From Bacillota bacterium (lineage in GTDB: Bacteria > Bacillota > Clostridia > Saccharofermentanales > Fastidiosipilaceae): 9,764 bases of DNA. A program made the position numbers and the translations under genes. The notes below the pieces were generated by a model that did not search any database, had not been told where the DNA came from, and was given only the letters and a program-made list of their open reading frames with translations. The stretch lies in the NCBI GenBank assembly GCA_023388205.1, contig JAEWGS010000048.1:1-9764 (forward strand), read 5' to 3'. Below, piece after piece: positions 1 through 6,356 of this stretch (its first letter is position 1; each line of letters begins with the position of its first letter).

Positions 1-670
1 AATCATCACCTATACCGGTCATTCCGGCTCAGGTAAATCATCTAGCCTAATTCGACAACTCTTAAAGGAGAACATCAGTCAACCTTGCTTTGGCTTCATC
101 ACCGTGCGTCGCATGAATCACGGTCAACTGAGCTTTTGCCCCCTCACAGCCGAAGCTTTTGGGCCTCATCTTAAACAGCTGAAAAATATTCAAGAAGCGC
201 ATCTGCAGCAAGCCATTGATCAGTTTCTCGGTCCCAGACCCCTTGAAAAGGTCCCCTTACAAACTCATCCAAGACATTCTGCTCAAAACCAGCAGCCAGG
301 CCCACCTTCATGCGTACTCCCCTTGGAGCAACTCAAAGCACTGATTTTAGATCAGCTCAAGCAAGCGAAGCAGCAAGATGCGGTTTTGATCTTAGATGAG
401 ATTGGTGGATTAGAGCTTTTAGATGACGATTGGTTCAATCAATTCATGCCTTTCTTGGATGAAAAACTACAGGGTTTTTGGGTTTTCAAAAGCCAAGCGC
501 AACTCTTTAAGCAAGCCAATCGCCGGGGCCTCGCGCCCAGTCAACTGGAGCTCCTTGCCAAGCGTCACGACGAATTACATGCACACTTGAAAAGTCTAGG
601 TCCAGTCATCGATCTTAATGCAAAAGAATCAACAGCTGCTTTTCTTGCCGCACAAAAGGAGGAGGCATGA
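1..670 (+). CDS. THEP1-like P-loop NTPase, 5' end cut by window
   Basis: 222 residues are visible in the frame starting at base 2; only a few N-terminal residues can be missing, because the Walker A loop GHSGSGKSS is already at visible residues 6-14. A Walker B segment VLILDEIGGLEL follows at about 128-138, with the Asp-Glu pair at 132-133. A P-loop close to the N-terminus and a LDEIGxLEL Walker B resemble the small THEP1/NTPCR nucleoside triphosphatases, so NTP hydrolysis is likely; the cellular role is unknown. Between the two motifs (about residues 76-104) is a Pro/Gln-rich stretch that looks like a linker. The stop codon overlaps the start of the importer permease (ATGA at 667-670), so the two are probably translationally coupled. 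It could serve uptake or cofactor handling, but that is inferred only from position. Another small P-loop kinase or GTPase is a less likely alternative. Confidence 0.72.
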   Translation, partial: IITYTGHSGSGKSSSLIRQLLKENISQPCFGFITVRRMNHGQLSFCPLTAEAFGPHLKQLKNIQEAHLQQAIDQFLGPRPLEKVPLQTHPRHSAQNQQPGPPSCVLPLEQLKALILDQLKQAKQQDAVLILDEIGGLELLDDDWFNQFMPFLDEKLQGFWVFKSQAQLFKQANRRGLAPSQLELLAKRHDELHAHLKSLGPVIDLNAKESTAAFLAAQKEEA

Positions 671-1680
671 ATACGTCTTTACAAGCCTATCGCCGTACTA
701 AAGTCATCCTGATCATCTTGCTGATCGCGGTGTTCCTTCTCTCCTGTACGCTAGGGCGCTTTCCAATTTCTCTAAAAGACACCTTTCTTCTTCTCATCAA
801 TCCGCTCATCCCGCAAGAGCAAAGCTGGCCCGATGCCGCCGCCATCGCACTTTTTCACATCCGTCTCCCTCGCCTTATTCTGGCGCTTTTTGTCGGCGCA
901 GGTCTTTCGCTCGCCGGCTCATGCTTTCAAGCTCTGTTCCAAAATCCGATGGTTTCACCTGACCTCCTCGGTGCCGCATCCGGTGCAGGTCTAGGCGCGG
1001 CCCTCGCGATCTTACTTGGCGCATCCAGTTTTTTCGTCACTTTATTTGCCTTCGGATTTGGTTTAGCTAGCATATTCATTGTTTTAATCATTGCTAAACA
1101 CGCGCAACAAAATCGTGTCTTAAGTCTGATTCTGACCGGAATGATTGTCAGTGCACTTTTTTCTGCACTCTTATCTTTAATGAAGCTTGTAGCCGATCCG
1201 ACCAATCAATTGCCGGCGATTACATACTGGCTCATGGGCTCGCTCAACACGCTTTACGACAGCAAAATGCTCATTGCTTTGCCGCTCATTTTCGTGGGAA
1301 GCTTGACCATTTTTCTCCTGCGCTGGCAGCTCAACGTGCTCAGTCTCGGGGATGATACCGCCAAAAGTATCGGCCTGTCCGCAGATACCCTTCGCATCAT
1401 TTTGTTATTTGCCGCAACGCTCAATACGGCAGCCTGCGTCTCCGTGTCTGGCATGATCGGCTGGGTCGGACTCATTATTCCGCACTTTTCAAGACTCTTG
1501 GTCGGTGGAGATCATCGCCGAAATATCGTGGTGACGGCTCTCATCGGCGGCATCTTTTTGATCGTGACGGATGATTTGGCGCGACTCGTCAGCAGCAGTG
1601 AAATTCCCATCGGCATCTTGACAGCTTTTGTTGGCGCGCCCTTTTTCTTGCATCTGATCTTTAGGAGGTGCAGCGAATGA
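667..1680 (+). CDS. FecCD/BtuC-family ABC importer permease
   Basis: 337 residues, the usual length of this family, hydrophobic almost throughout and consistent with about ten membrane helices. It should form the membrane channel, as a homodimer, of a type II importer for an iron chelate, haem or cobalamin. Family landmarks visible are RLPRL near 66-70, the NPMVSPDLLGAASGAG segment near 93-108, and the C-terminal block from GMIGWVGLIIPHFSRLLVG (262-280) through DHRR to IPIGILTAFVGAPFF (313-327); the conserved Gly-rich loop there is the ATPase contact region in BtuC-like permeases. The start at 667 is supported by a doubled Shine-Dalgarno (AAGGAGG at 656-662 and GGAGG at 661-665) and by the ATGA overlap with the NTPase. 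The substrate cannot be read from this protein. Confidence 0.93.
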   Translation: MNTSLQAYRRTKVILIILLIAVFLLSCTLGRFPISLKDTFLLLINPLIPQEQSWPDAAAIALFHIRLPRLILALFVGAGLSLAGSCFQALFQNPMVSPDLLGAASGAGLGAALAILLGASSFFVTLFAFGFGLASIFIVLIIAKHAQQNRVLSLILTGMIVSALFSALLSLMKLVADPTNQLPAITYWLMGSLNTLYDSKMLIALPLIFVGSLTIFLLRWQLNVLSLGDDTAKSIGLSADTLRIILLFAATLNTAACVSVSGMIGWVGLIIPHFSRLLVGGDHRRNIVVTALIGGIFLIVTDDLARLVSSSEIPIGILTAFVGAPFFLHLIFRRCSE

Positions 1681-2549
1681 GTCAGATTCTTATACAAAGC
1701 CAAAGCCTCTGCGAGGCCAATCAAGGTCTTCAAAAACAACAACAAAAACAGAAGGCCTCGTCACCGATTCTGTCTGTGCGCGACCTCAGTTTCTCCTACA
1801 GACAGGTGCCAACGCTCCAAAAAATCAGTTTTGATCTCAACTCTGGACACTTTGTTTGCGTCTTAGGCGCTAACGGCGCGGGTAAGACGACTTTATTCAA
1901 ACTGTTACTCAAGCAACTCAAGGCGCAAGAAGGGCGCATTCTCTACGATGGTACAGAGATCTCTGAACTTTCGACGCGCACTTTAGCCCAAAAAGTCGCC
2001 TACATTCCTCAAATTCATCAGCTTCAATTTAGTTACAGCGTCTTTGACATGGTGCTTATGGGGACGAGTGGCAGTTTCAGTTATCTATCCGGTCCAACGC
2101 AAGAAGCTAAACTCAGAACCCAAAAGGCACTTGAACGACTGAATCTCAGCAACTATGCCGATCGGATGTACGACCGACTTTCTGGGGGCGAACAGCAACT
2201 CGTTCTCATCGCTAGAGCCCTCGCGCAACAAACGCCCATCCTCGTTATGGATGAGCCGTGTTCGGCTCTAGATTATGGCAATCAGATGCGCGTTTTGCGG
2301 ATCATCCGAGAACTTGCCGATGAGGGATATACCATTTTGCTGTCAACGCACCATCCAGAGCACGCTCGACTTTTCGCCCATCAAGTGATGGTCATCCACG
2401 AAAAAAAATTATTTGCTCACGGCCCGACAGCAAGCACACTCAGTGCAGACTTACTTCAGGAAATTTATCACATTGAGATTCGGGAGGATCAACTCTTAAG
2501 TAACGGAGAAACAATTTTTGTTGTTGAACAAAAGAGCGTGCTGAACTGA
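1677..2549 (+). CDS. FecE/BtuD-type ABC importer ATPase
   Basis: Cytoplasmic ATPase that powers the adjacent permease. With the start at 1677 it has 290 residues. Motifs in order: Walker A GANGAGKT (64-71), Q-loop Gln at about 112, signature LSGGE (168-172), Walker B ILVMDEP (188-194, catalytic Glu 193), and the switch His in STHH (225). All key residues are present. A GTG at 1668 would give three more residues, but it lies inside the AGGAGG Shine-Dalgarno (1663-1668); ATG 1677 sits 8 bases after that site and overlaps the permease stop as ATGA, so it is preferred. About 28 residues rich in Gln and Lys precede the ABC domain, an extension these ATPases usually lack. The C-terminal part after the H-loop resembles iron/cobalamin importer ATPases. 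Confidence 0.94.
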   Translation: MSQILIQSQSLCEANQGLQKQQQKQKASSPILSVRDLSFSYRQVPTLQKISFDLNSGHFVCVLGANGAGKTTLFKLLLKQLKAQEGRILYDGTEISELSTRTLAQKVAYIPQIHQLQFSYSVFDMVLMGTSGSFSYLSGPTQEAKLRTQKALERLNLSNYADRMYDRLSGGEQQLVLIARALAQQTPILVMDEPCSALDYGNQMRVLRIIRELADEGYTILLSTHHPEHARLFAHQVMVIHEKKLFAHGPTASTLSADLLQEIYHIEIREDQLLSNGETIFVVEQKSVLN

Positions 2550-2560
2550 AGCTTCAGCGC
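2538..2560 (+). other. Hairpin across the stop codon of the ATPase gene
   Basis: GTGCTGAA (2538-2545) can pair with TTCAGCGC (2553-2560), 8 bp with one G-U pair and a 7-base loop; the perfect palindrome CTGAAGCTTCAG (2546-2557) overlaps it as an alternative fold. The TGA stop (2547-2549) is inside. No U-tract follows, so it is not an ordinary intrinsic terminator. It might stabilise the upstream mRNA or mark a processing site between the membrane components and the binding protein. That role is speculative. Confidence 0.3.
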
Positions 2561-2595
2561 ATCACGGCTTTGGGCCGCATCATTTTAGTGATCTC

Positions 2596-2633
2596 GCAAC
2601 TTGCGTTCATATGCATGCAAATTGCGTTCACAT
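2596..2633 (+). promoter_or_regulatory. Two 17-bp direct repeats, candidate operator before the binding protein
   Basis: GCAACTTGCGTTCATAT (2596-2612) and GCAAATTGCGTTCACAT (2617-2633) match at 15 of 17 positions and are offset by exactly 21 bp, two turns of B-DNA. Each begins with the small dyad GCAAnTTGC. The pair is in the 110-bp gap between the ATPase and the binding-protein gene, just before an alternating TA run (2632-2640) and the Shine-Dalgarno AAAGGAG (2644-2650). Same-face tandem half sites are what a dimeric repressor or activator would bind, and the position fits metal- or ligand-dependent control of the importer. The sites do not match the Fur, DtxR/IdeR, PerR or Rex consensus that I know. 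No convincing sigma-A promoter was found next to them. Confidence 0.5.
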
Positions 2634-2659
2634 ATATATATTGAAAGGAGAACTCACTC

Positions 2660-3733
2660 ATGAAAAAGTGGTTCCATCGCATCTTAAGCAGCGCCCTGAC
2701 CGCCTTATTGGCCGTCAGTTTAGTCTCTGGCGCACCGGTCTTTGCTGAAGACAGCTCAAGCGCAGTCCGCGAATTCACGGATTCTGTCGGAAGAACCGTC
2801 AGCGTCCCAGCAGAAATTAAATCCATCGCGCCCTCGGGTCCTTTGGCTCAGCTCATCCTCTACACCGCCTATCCCGATCGCCTCGCCGGTGTCGCAAAAG
2901 CCTTTGGCAAAAAGCAAGTTAAATATTTCCCTGAAAAATACACTCAGCTCCCCGAATTTGGACAATTCTACGGAGGCAAAGGGAATTTGAATAAAGAAGA
3001 ACTTCTCGCCGCCAAGCTCGACATCATCATCGACTTGGGCGAGCCAAAAAAAACCATGAAAGAAGACATGGATGGAGTGCAAGCCCAACTCAACATTCCG
3101 ACGGTTTTCATTGAAGCGAAACTTCCTGAAATCGATAAAGCCTACGAAAAACTCGAAGAGCTCCTCGGCGCCACCCCTGAAACCGAGCAGATCAAAAACT
3201 ATATTCGTGAAACGCTGAAACAAGCAAAAGACGTCAAAGCTTCGCTCAAAGACGAGAATAAAGTGAGCGTGTACTGGGCCATGGGCGACGATGGTCTGAG
3301 CACCAATGCCGAAGCGTCTTTCCAGTCTGAAGTCCTGCAACTCGTCGGTGCCGACAATGTCGCCAAGGTTGAGGCCGTTAGCAAAGGTGGCGGTACGCAG
3401 GTCTCTTTTGAAGAGCTTTTGACTTGGAAACCGAGCATCATCATTGCCGACAACGAAGAACTCGCAAAGACAATTCAGGAAAATGACACTTGGCAAAACT
3501 TTCTAAAAGAAACAGGCGCCAAGCTTGTCATCGCGCCCCAAGTTCCCTATGGTGTCTTGAGTAACCCGCCTTCTGTGAACCGTATTTTGGGGATCAAATG
3601 GCTCGGCAACTTGCTCTACCCTGATCTCTATAAAGTGGATATTCAAAAAGAAGTCTCTGAATTTTGTCAGCTTTTTTACCACTTCGAACCCAGCGAGGAT
3701 CAACTCAAAGAAATTTTGAACGAGCTTGAATAA
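2660..3733 (+). CDS. Secreted substrate-binding protein of iron/cobalamin-type importer
   Basis: 357 residues. The N-terminus is a signal peptide: basic MKKWFHR, a hydrophobic core at about 9-24, and a type I cleavage site after Val-Phe-Ala (27-29). The mature part starts with FTDSVGRTVSVP (39-50), the usual opening of periplasmic-binding proteins in the FecB/BtuF (TroA-like) class, and continues with alternating helix/strand segments over two lobes. The C-terminal motif NRILGIKWLGNLLYPDLY is typical of iron-complex binding proteins of anaerobes. It captures the substrate outside the membrane and delivers it to the permease/ATPase encoded upstream. ATG 2660 follows AAAGGAG (2644-2650) by 9 bases. 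The signal region has no cysteine, so no lipobox, unusual if the host is Gram-positive. The chemical nature of the ligand cannot be told. Confidence 0.9.
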   Translation: MKKWFHRILSSALTALLAVSLVSGAPVFAEDSSSAVREFTDSVGRTVSVPAEIKSIAPSGPLAQLILYTAYPDRLAGVAKAFGKKQVKYFPEKYTQLPEFGQFYGGKGNLNKEELLAAKLDIIIDLGEPKKTMKEDMDGVQAQLNIPTVFIEAKLPEIDKAYEKLEELLGATPETEQIKNYIRETLKQAKDVKASLKDENKVSVYWAMGDDGLSTNAEASFQSEVLQLVGADNVAKVEAVSKGGGTQVSFEELLTWKPSIIIADNEELAKTIQENDTWQNFLKETGAKLVIAPQVPYGVLSNPPSVNRILGIKWLGNLLYPDLYKVDIQKEVSEFCQLFYHFEPSEDQLKEILNELE

Positions 3734-3748
3734 AATCTGAAAAATACT

Positions 3749-3786
3749 GAGGGGACTGCATCTTTGGTCGCAGTCCCCTCTTTTTT
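3749..3786 (+). terminator. Rho-independent terminator of the importer operon
   Basis: A perfect 11-bp stem, GAGGGGACTGC (3749-3759) with GCAGTCCCCTC (3770-3780), a 10-base loop, and six T directly after (3781-3786). It lies 16 bases after the binding-protein stop. Read on the minus strand the hairpin is followed by AGTATTTTT, so it may also stop transcripts leaving smpB, which converges from the other side (smpB ends at 3828). Confidence 0.93.
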
Positions 3787-3827
3787 GTGTTCAGCAATGG
3801 TCGAATTTTGAATGGCCGCTCCTTGGC

Positions 3828-4295
3828 TCAGCCACGTTGTTTCAATGCCTGCGCCATCTCGCGCTGATGATCTCTTTCCTTGATCGTTTGGCGCTTGTCA
3901 TAATCGCGTTTACCACGACACAAGCCCAAAAGGACCTTAACTTTCGCTTGCTTAAAATAAATCTTGAGCGGAATGAGTGCCATTCCTTGTTTCATCACGG
4001 CTTGCTCGAGCTTTCGAATTTCGCGGCGATGTAAAAGCAGTTTGCGCTTTCTCATTGGGTCTACATTGAATCGATTCCCTTGCTCATAAGGCGCAATATG
4101 CCAACCGTAAACAAAAATCTCACCGTTTTCGACGCGCGCAAAAGCATCATTCAGGTGGCTTTGATGAGCCCGCAAAGACTTCACTTCGGTGCCACAAAGC
4201 GCCACACCTGCTTCGATATCGTCTTCGACATGATACTCGTGCCGCGCACGACGATTGTCACTAATCACCGAGGACTGTTTTTTTTCTTTTGGCAT
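3828..4295 (-). CDS. smpB: SsrA-binding protein SmpB
   Basis: 155 residues, the normal length. SmpB binds tmRNA and brings it to stalled ribosomes, where trans-translation releases the ribosome and tags the unfinished protein. The sequence shows the family's beta-barrel core: NRRARHEYHVEDDIEAGVAL (14-33), GTEVKSLR near 35-42, NDAFARVENGEIFVYGWHIAPYEQGN near 49-74, then HRREIRKL, and the basic C-terminal tail beginning GLCRGKRDYDKRQTIKERD, which inserts in the ribosome. Start ATG at 4295 is preceded by AAGGAAG (4302-4308), spacing 6. It follows tsaD on the same strand but after a 250-bp gap with its own probable promoter. The tmRNA gene (ssrA), often near smpB, is not in this window. Confidence 0.97.
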   Translation of the reverse strand: MPKEKKQSSVISDNRRARHEYHVEDDIEAGVALCGTEVKSLRAHQSHLNDAFARVENGEIFVYGWHIAPYEQGNRFNVDPMRKRKLLLHRREIRKLEQAVMKQGMALIPLKIYFKQAKVKVLLGLCRGKRDYDKRQTIKERDHQREMAQALKQRG

Positions 4296-4352
4296 GTACG
4301 ACTTCCTTTGTCTCTCTTCTTTCTAAATTTATCCCTTTTCCTAAATTCATCC

Positions 4353-4427
4353 TTCGCTAAACGCGGTCTCGCCTCTAAAATGAGAAACGCGATCTCGTTT
4401 CTAAAATTCGGGCATGCCGATAGCGAA
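4353..4427 (-). promoter_or_regulatory. Structured leader element upstream of smpB
   Basis: On the minus strand TTCGCTA (4427-4421) can pair with TAGCGAA (4359-4353), a 7-bp closing stem. Inside it are TCGG/CCGA with a 5-base loop (about 4420-4408), a 7-bp hairpin AGAAACG/CGTTTCT (about 4402-4383), and a short GCG/CGC hairpin. The interior also contains a 23-bp direct repeat (4359-4381 and 4385-4407, 20 of 23 identical), beginning AAACGCG and ending TCTAAAAT, with a 26-bp period. The element ends about 57 bases before the smpB start codon. It matches no riboswitch or leader I recognise. It resembles a tRNA in size but lacks the T-loop and D-loop consensus. A structured cis-acting leader is the favoured reading, at low certainty. 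Confidence 0.35.
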
Positions 4428-4453
4428 ACTTTTCCAAAGATACAATTCTTAAG

Positions 4454-4495
4454 ATTATATACACTCTAACTTTGCTACAAGAATTAAGCAAAGTT
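4454..4495 (-). promoter_or_regulatory. smpB: Probable smpB promoter with overlapping 8-bp dyad
   Basis: A perfect -10 TATAAT lies on the minus strand at 4459-4454, with a weak -35 TTCTTG at 4483-4478 (18-bp spacer). The inverted repeat AACTTTGC (4468-4475) and GCAAAGTT (4488-4495), 12 bases apart, brackets the -35. It may be an operator, or a hairpin at the end of tsaD; no U-tract follows on either strand, which favours an operator over a terminator. The predicted transcript would have a leader of about 150 bases before smpB. Confidence 0.42.
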
Positions 4496-4545
4496 CAGGC
4501 ATTCTGGTCGCTTTGATGCGCTTAAGCATTCCTCTGTTCAGAGGA

Positions 4546-5589
4546 TCACGCTTTGAGATAGCGCTCAATGTCCCATGTGGAGGATACATCCAAGTCCAGT
4601 GCGGCAGGGGTTTTTCCCGCCTGAATCTCATAGTAAGCCATCGAGGCCACCATCGCCGCATTATCCGTACATAAATAAAGTGGCGGAATAAACAAGTCGC
4701 AAGATTCACGTTGAGCCGCTTGAGTCAATTGATCTCGCAAAAGCTGATTGGCCGCAACGCCCCCTGCCAGAGCGAGGCGCTGACAAGCCACAGATTTCGC
4801 CGCAGCGACGGTTTGCTCGGTCAATCGCTCAACGACCGCAGCTTGAAAAGAAGCGCAAAAATCCGCTTTGCGCACGACGGCCTCAAAATCTTGACCTCGT
4901 TTTTTCGCTTCTTGCTCGATGCGATGAATCATGTTCAAAGCGGCCGTTTTTAAGCCACTAAAAGAAAAATCATAGGCGCCAGAAAGCTTAGGAATCGGGA
5001 ACTTCAGCAAGTGGGGATCGCCCTGCTCTGCCGTTTTTTGGATCTTCGGGCCGCCAGGATAGCCCAGCCCCAAAGCCCGTGCGACTTTATCGAGCGCTTC
5101 ACCTGCAGCATCATCTTGTGTCCGCCCCAGAATATGATGACGGCCAGCTTCATCGCAATAAATGATATGGCTATGCCCTCCCGACGCAACCAAAGCTACA
5201 AAAGGATTCGCGAAATCTGGATACGCAATGTAGTTGGCTGCGATGTGCGCCGCGACATGATGTATGGCGTAAAGGGGCTTTCCACTCGCATAAGCGAGCG
5301 CCTTGGCAGCGCTTAAACCAACGAGAAGTGCGCCTTGAAGCCCTGGGCCTGCCGTCACCGCAATTGCATCAAGATCTGCCACTTGAAGCTTCGCATCTTG
5401 GAGCGCTTTTTGTACCACTGGGACGACACTTTTGACATGCTCTCTCGACGCAATTTCAGGAACGACACCGCCATAAAGGGCATGAATCTCAGCTGAACTC
5501 GCTATTGCATTAGATAAGACCTCTCGTCCATCTTTCACGATGGCGCAAGCTGTCTCATCACATGAGCTTTCAATTCCTAAAATGAGCAT
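4546..5589 (-). CDS. tsaD: tRNA N6-threonylcarbamoyladenosine transferase TsaD
   Basis: 347 residues, normal for the Kae1/TsaD/Gcp family. It transfers the threonylcarbamoyl group from threonylcarbamoyl-AMP to A37 of tRNAs that read ANN codons, acting in the cytoplasm with TsaB and TsaE. Visible landmarks: N-terminal GIESSCDET (5-13), GPGLQGALLVG near 81-91, the metal-binding HVAAH (His 111 and 115), SGGHSHI near 136-142, GGPKIQK near 179-185, SFSGLKTA, GGVAAN (276-281) and the metal ligand Asp 309 in CTDNAAM. All metal ligands are present. The start at 5589 is set by the conserved N-terminus; its Shine-Dalgarno is only GAGG (5598-5601). It lies downstream of dut on the same strand, separated by 181 bases that include the repeat array; no clear promoter was seen in the 97 bases between array and start. 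The partners TsaB, TsaC and TsaE are not in this window. Confidence 0.97.
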   Translation of the reverse strand: MLILGIESSCDETACAIVKDGREVLSNAIASSAEIHALYGGVVPEIASREHVKSVVPVVQKALQDAKLQVADLDAIAVTAGPGLQGALLVGLSAAKALAYASGKPLYAIHHVAAHIAANYIAYPDFANPFVALVASGGHSHIIYCDEAGRHHILGRTQDDAAGEALDKVARALGLGYPGGPKIQKTAEQGDPHLLKFPIPKLSGAYDFSFSGLKTAALNMIHRIEQEAKKRGQDFEAVVRKADFCASFQAAVVERLTEQTVAAAKSVACQRLALAGGVAANQLLRDQLTQAAQRESCDLFIPPLYLCTDNAAMVASMAYYEIQAGKTPAALDLDVSSTWDIERYLKA

Positions 5590-5686
5590 AGGGCAAACCT
5601 CGATTTCTGCGAGAAAAACGCTGTTGTCACGTTCATCATCGTTGCTTTTTCCACAGCACTTTGTTTATAGCTGCTTTTTTCTCAAT

Positions 5687-5798
5687 TTAGCGCAGGGCAT
5701 TTAACGCAAAGCACTTCGCATAAGGCACTTCGCGTAAAGCACTTAGCGCAAGGCACCTGGCGTAAAGCGCTTAGCGCAAACCGCTTGAGCCAAAGCCA
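5687..5798 (-). repeat. 14-bp tandem repeat array, eight units, entering the 3' end of dut
   Basis: Eight contiguous 14-base units run without a phase break from 5687 to 5798. The plus-strand consensus is TTAGCGCAAAGCAC. Matches per unit, left to right, are 11, 13, 10, 12, 13, 10, 12 and 8 of 14. Units alternate between AAGGC/AGGGC and AAAGC at positions 8-12 over the first six, suggesting a 28-bp higher-order unit. The last two units (5771-5798) are the final codons and stop of dut, and the eighth is very degenerate. The rest is non-coding between dut and tsaD. The GCGC blocks let transcripts form several small hairpins. Confidence 0.88.
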
Positions 5799-6316
5799 CC
5801 CTCTCGATCTAAAGTCAGCGCCGATTCATCCATCTCTTCAGCAGCAACCCACTCGACAAAAGCGAGTTTGGACAAAACGATCTGCGCAATGCGATCCCCC
5901 ACTTCGACGCGATAAGCCCCCGCAGGTGAGCCTTTAACTGACAAGCTGTGACACTGATCGCTATGGAGTCCGTCTGGCGTCGCGTTCCACATCAAGATTT
6001 TAAGCTCATCGCGGTATCCGCTATCAATTGTGCCCGGGCTATTCGGCAAGCGAAGGCGCGTATTTAAGCTCAAGCCACTTCTCGGTCGGACCTGAATCTC
6101 ATAGCCCTGAGGGATGCGAAGTGTGATTCCGGTTGGGATCATCTTGCTTTCACCGGGCAATAGCGTCACGGACTCTGAGGCATAAATATCCATCCCCGCA
6201 TCCCCTTCATGAGCGTATCGAGGTAACTTTGCTCTTTCGTTGAGCCGTTCGATCCCCAAAATAACTTTTGGGATCTTGCATTCCATCTGATCTTGCTTTT
6301 CATCTTGTGGGGACAT
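5771..6316 (-). CDS. dut: dUTP diphosphatase (dUTPase)
   Basis: Hydrolyses dUTP to dUMP and pyrophosphate, keeping uracil out of DNA and supplying dUMP for thymidylate synthesis; the family works as a homotrimer. With the start at 6316 it has 181 residues. The five motifs are in order: DAGMDIYA (39-46), PRSGLS (78-83), GTIDSGYRDE (95-104, catalytic Asp 98), GDRIAQ (140-145) and the C-terminal REGGFGSSG (171-179). An ATG at 6334 would add six residues, but AGGAG (6322-6326) sits 5 bases before ATG 6316, so the shorter form is preferred. About 15-20 residues between motifs III and IV (111-133) are extra compared with typical trimeric dUTPases. The final codons lie in the 14-bp repeat array. It begins 40 bases after the unknown gene upstream, probably in one operon with rsmA and pgi. 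Confidence 0.95.
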   Translation of the reverse strand: MSPQDEKQDQMECKIPKVILGIERLNERAKLPRYAHEGDAGMDIYASESVTLLPGESKMIPTGITLRIPQGYEIQVRPRSGLSLNTRLRLPNSPGTIDSGYRDELKILMWNATPDGLHSDQCHSLSVKGSPAGAYRVEVGDRIAQIVLSKLAFVEWVAAEEMDESALTLDREGGFGSSGLR

Positions 6317-6356
6317 TTTCTCTCCTCTATTCATCCTATTTTTCTCATTTTCGATT

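Noticed and set aside
1668..1676. GTG 1668 as start of the ABC ATPase
   Set aside because: The codon overlaps the AGGAGG that serves ATG 1677.
2756..3496. 246-codon open frame on the minus strand opposite the binding-protein gene
   Set aside because: It is fully antisense to a well-supported gene, has a Phe-rich composition typical of the complement of Lys/Glu-rich codons, and shows no domain.
4353..4427. tRNA gene, from the 75-base length and 7-bp closing stem
   Set aside because: Neither strand has the TTCGANTC T-loop or a D-loop GG, and no plausible anticodon arm can be placed.
4531..4544. CCTCTG/CAGAGG hairpin just after tsaD as a terminator
   Set aside because: Stem of 5-6 bp with a very small loop and no U-tract on either strand.
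5590..5686. TTGAGA and TATAAA (minus strand) as a tsaD promoter
   Set aside because: The spacer is only 10 bp and no other pair with acceptable spacing was found.
6317..6334. dut start at the upstream ATG 6334
   Set aside because: It has no spaced Shine-Dalgarno, whereas AGGAG lies 5 bases before ATG 6316.
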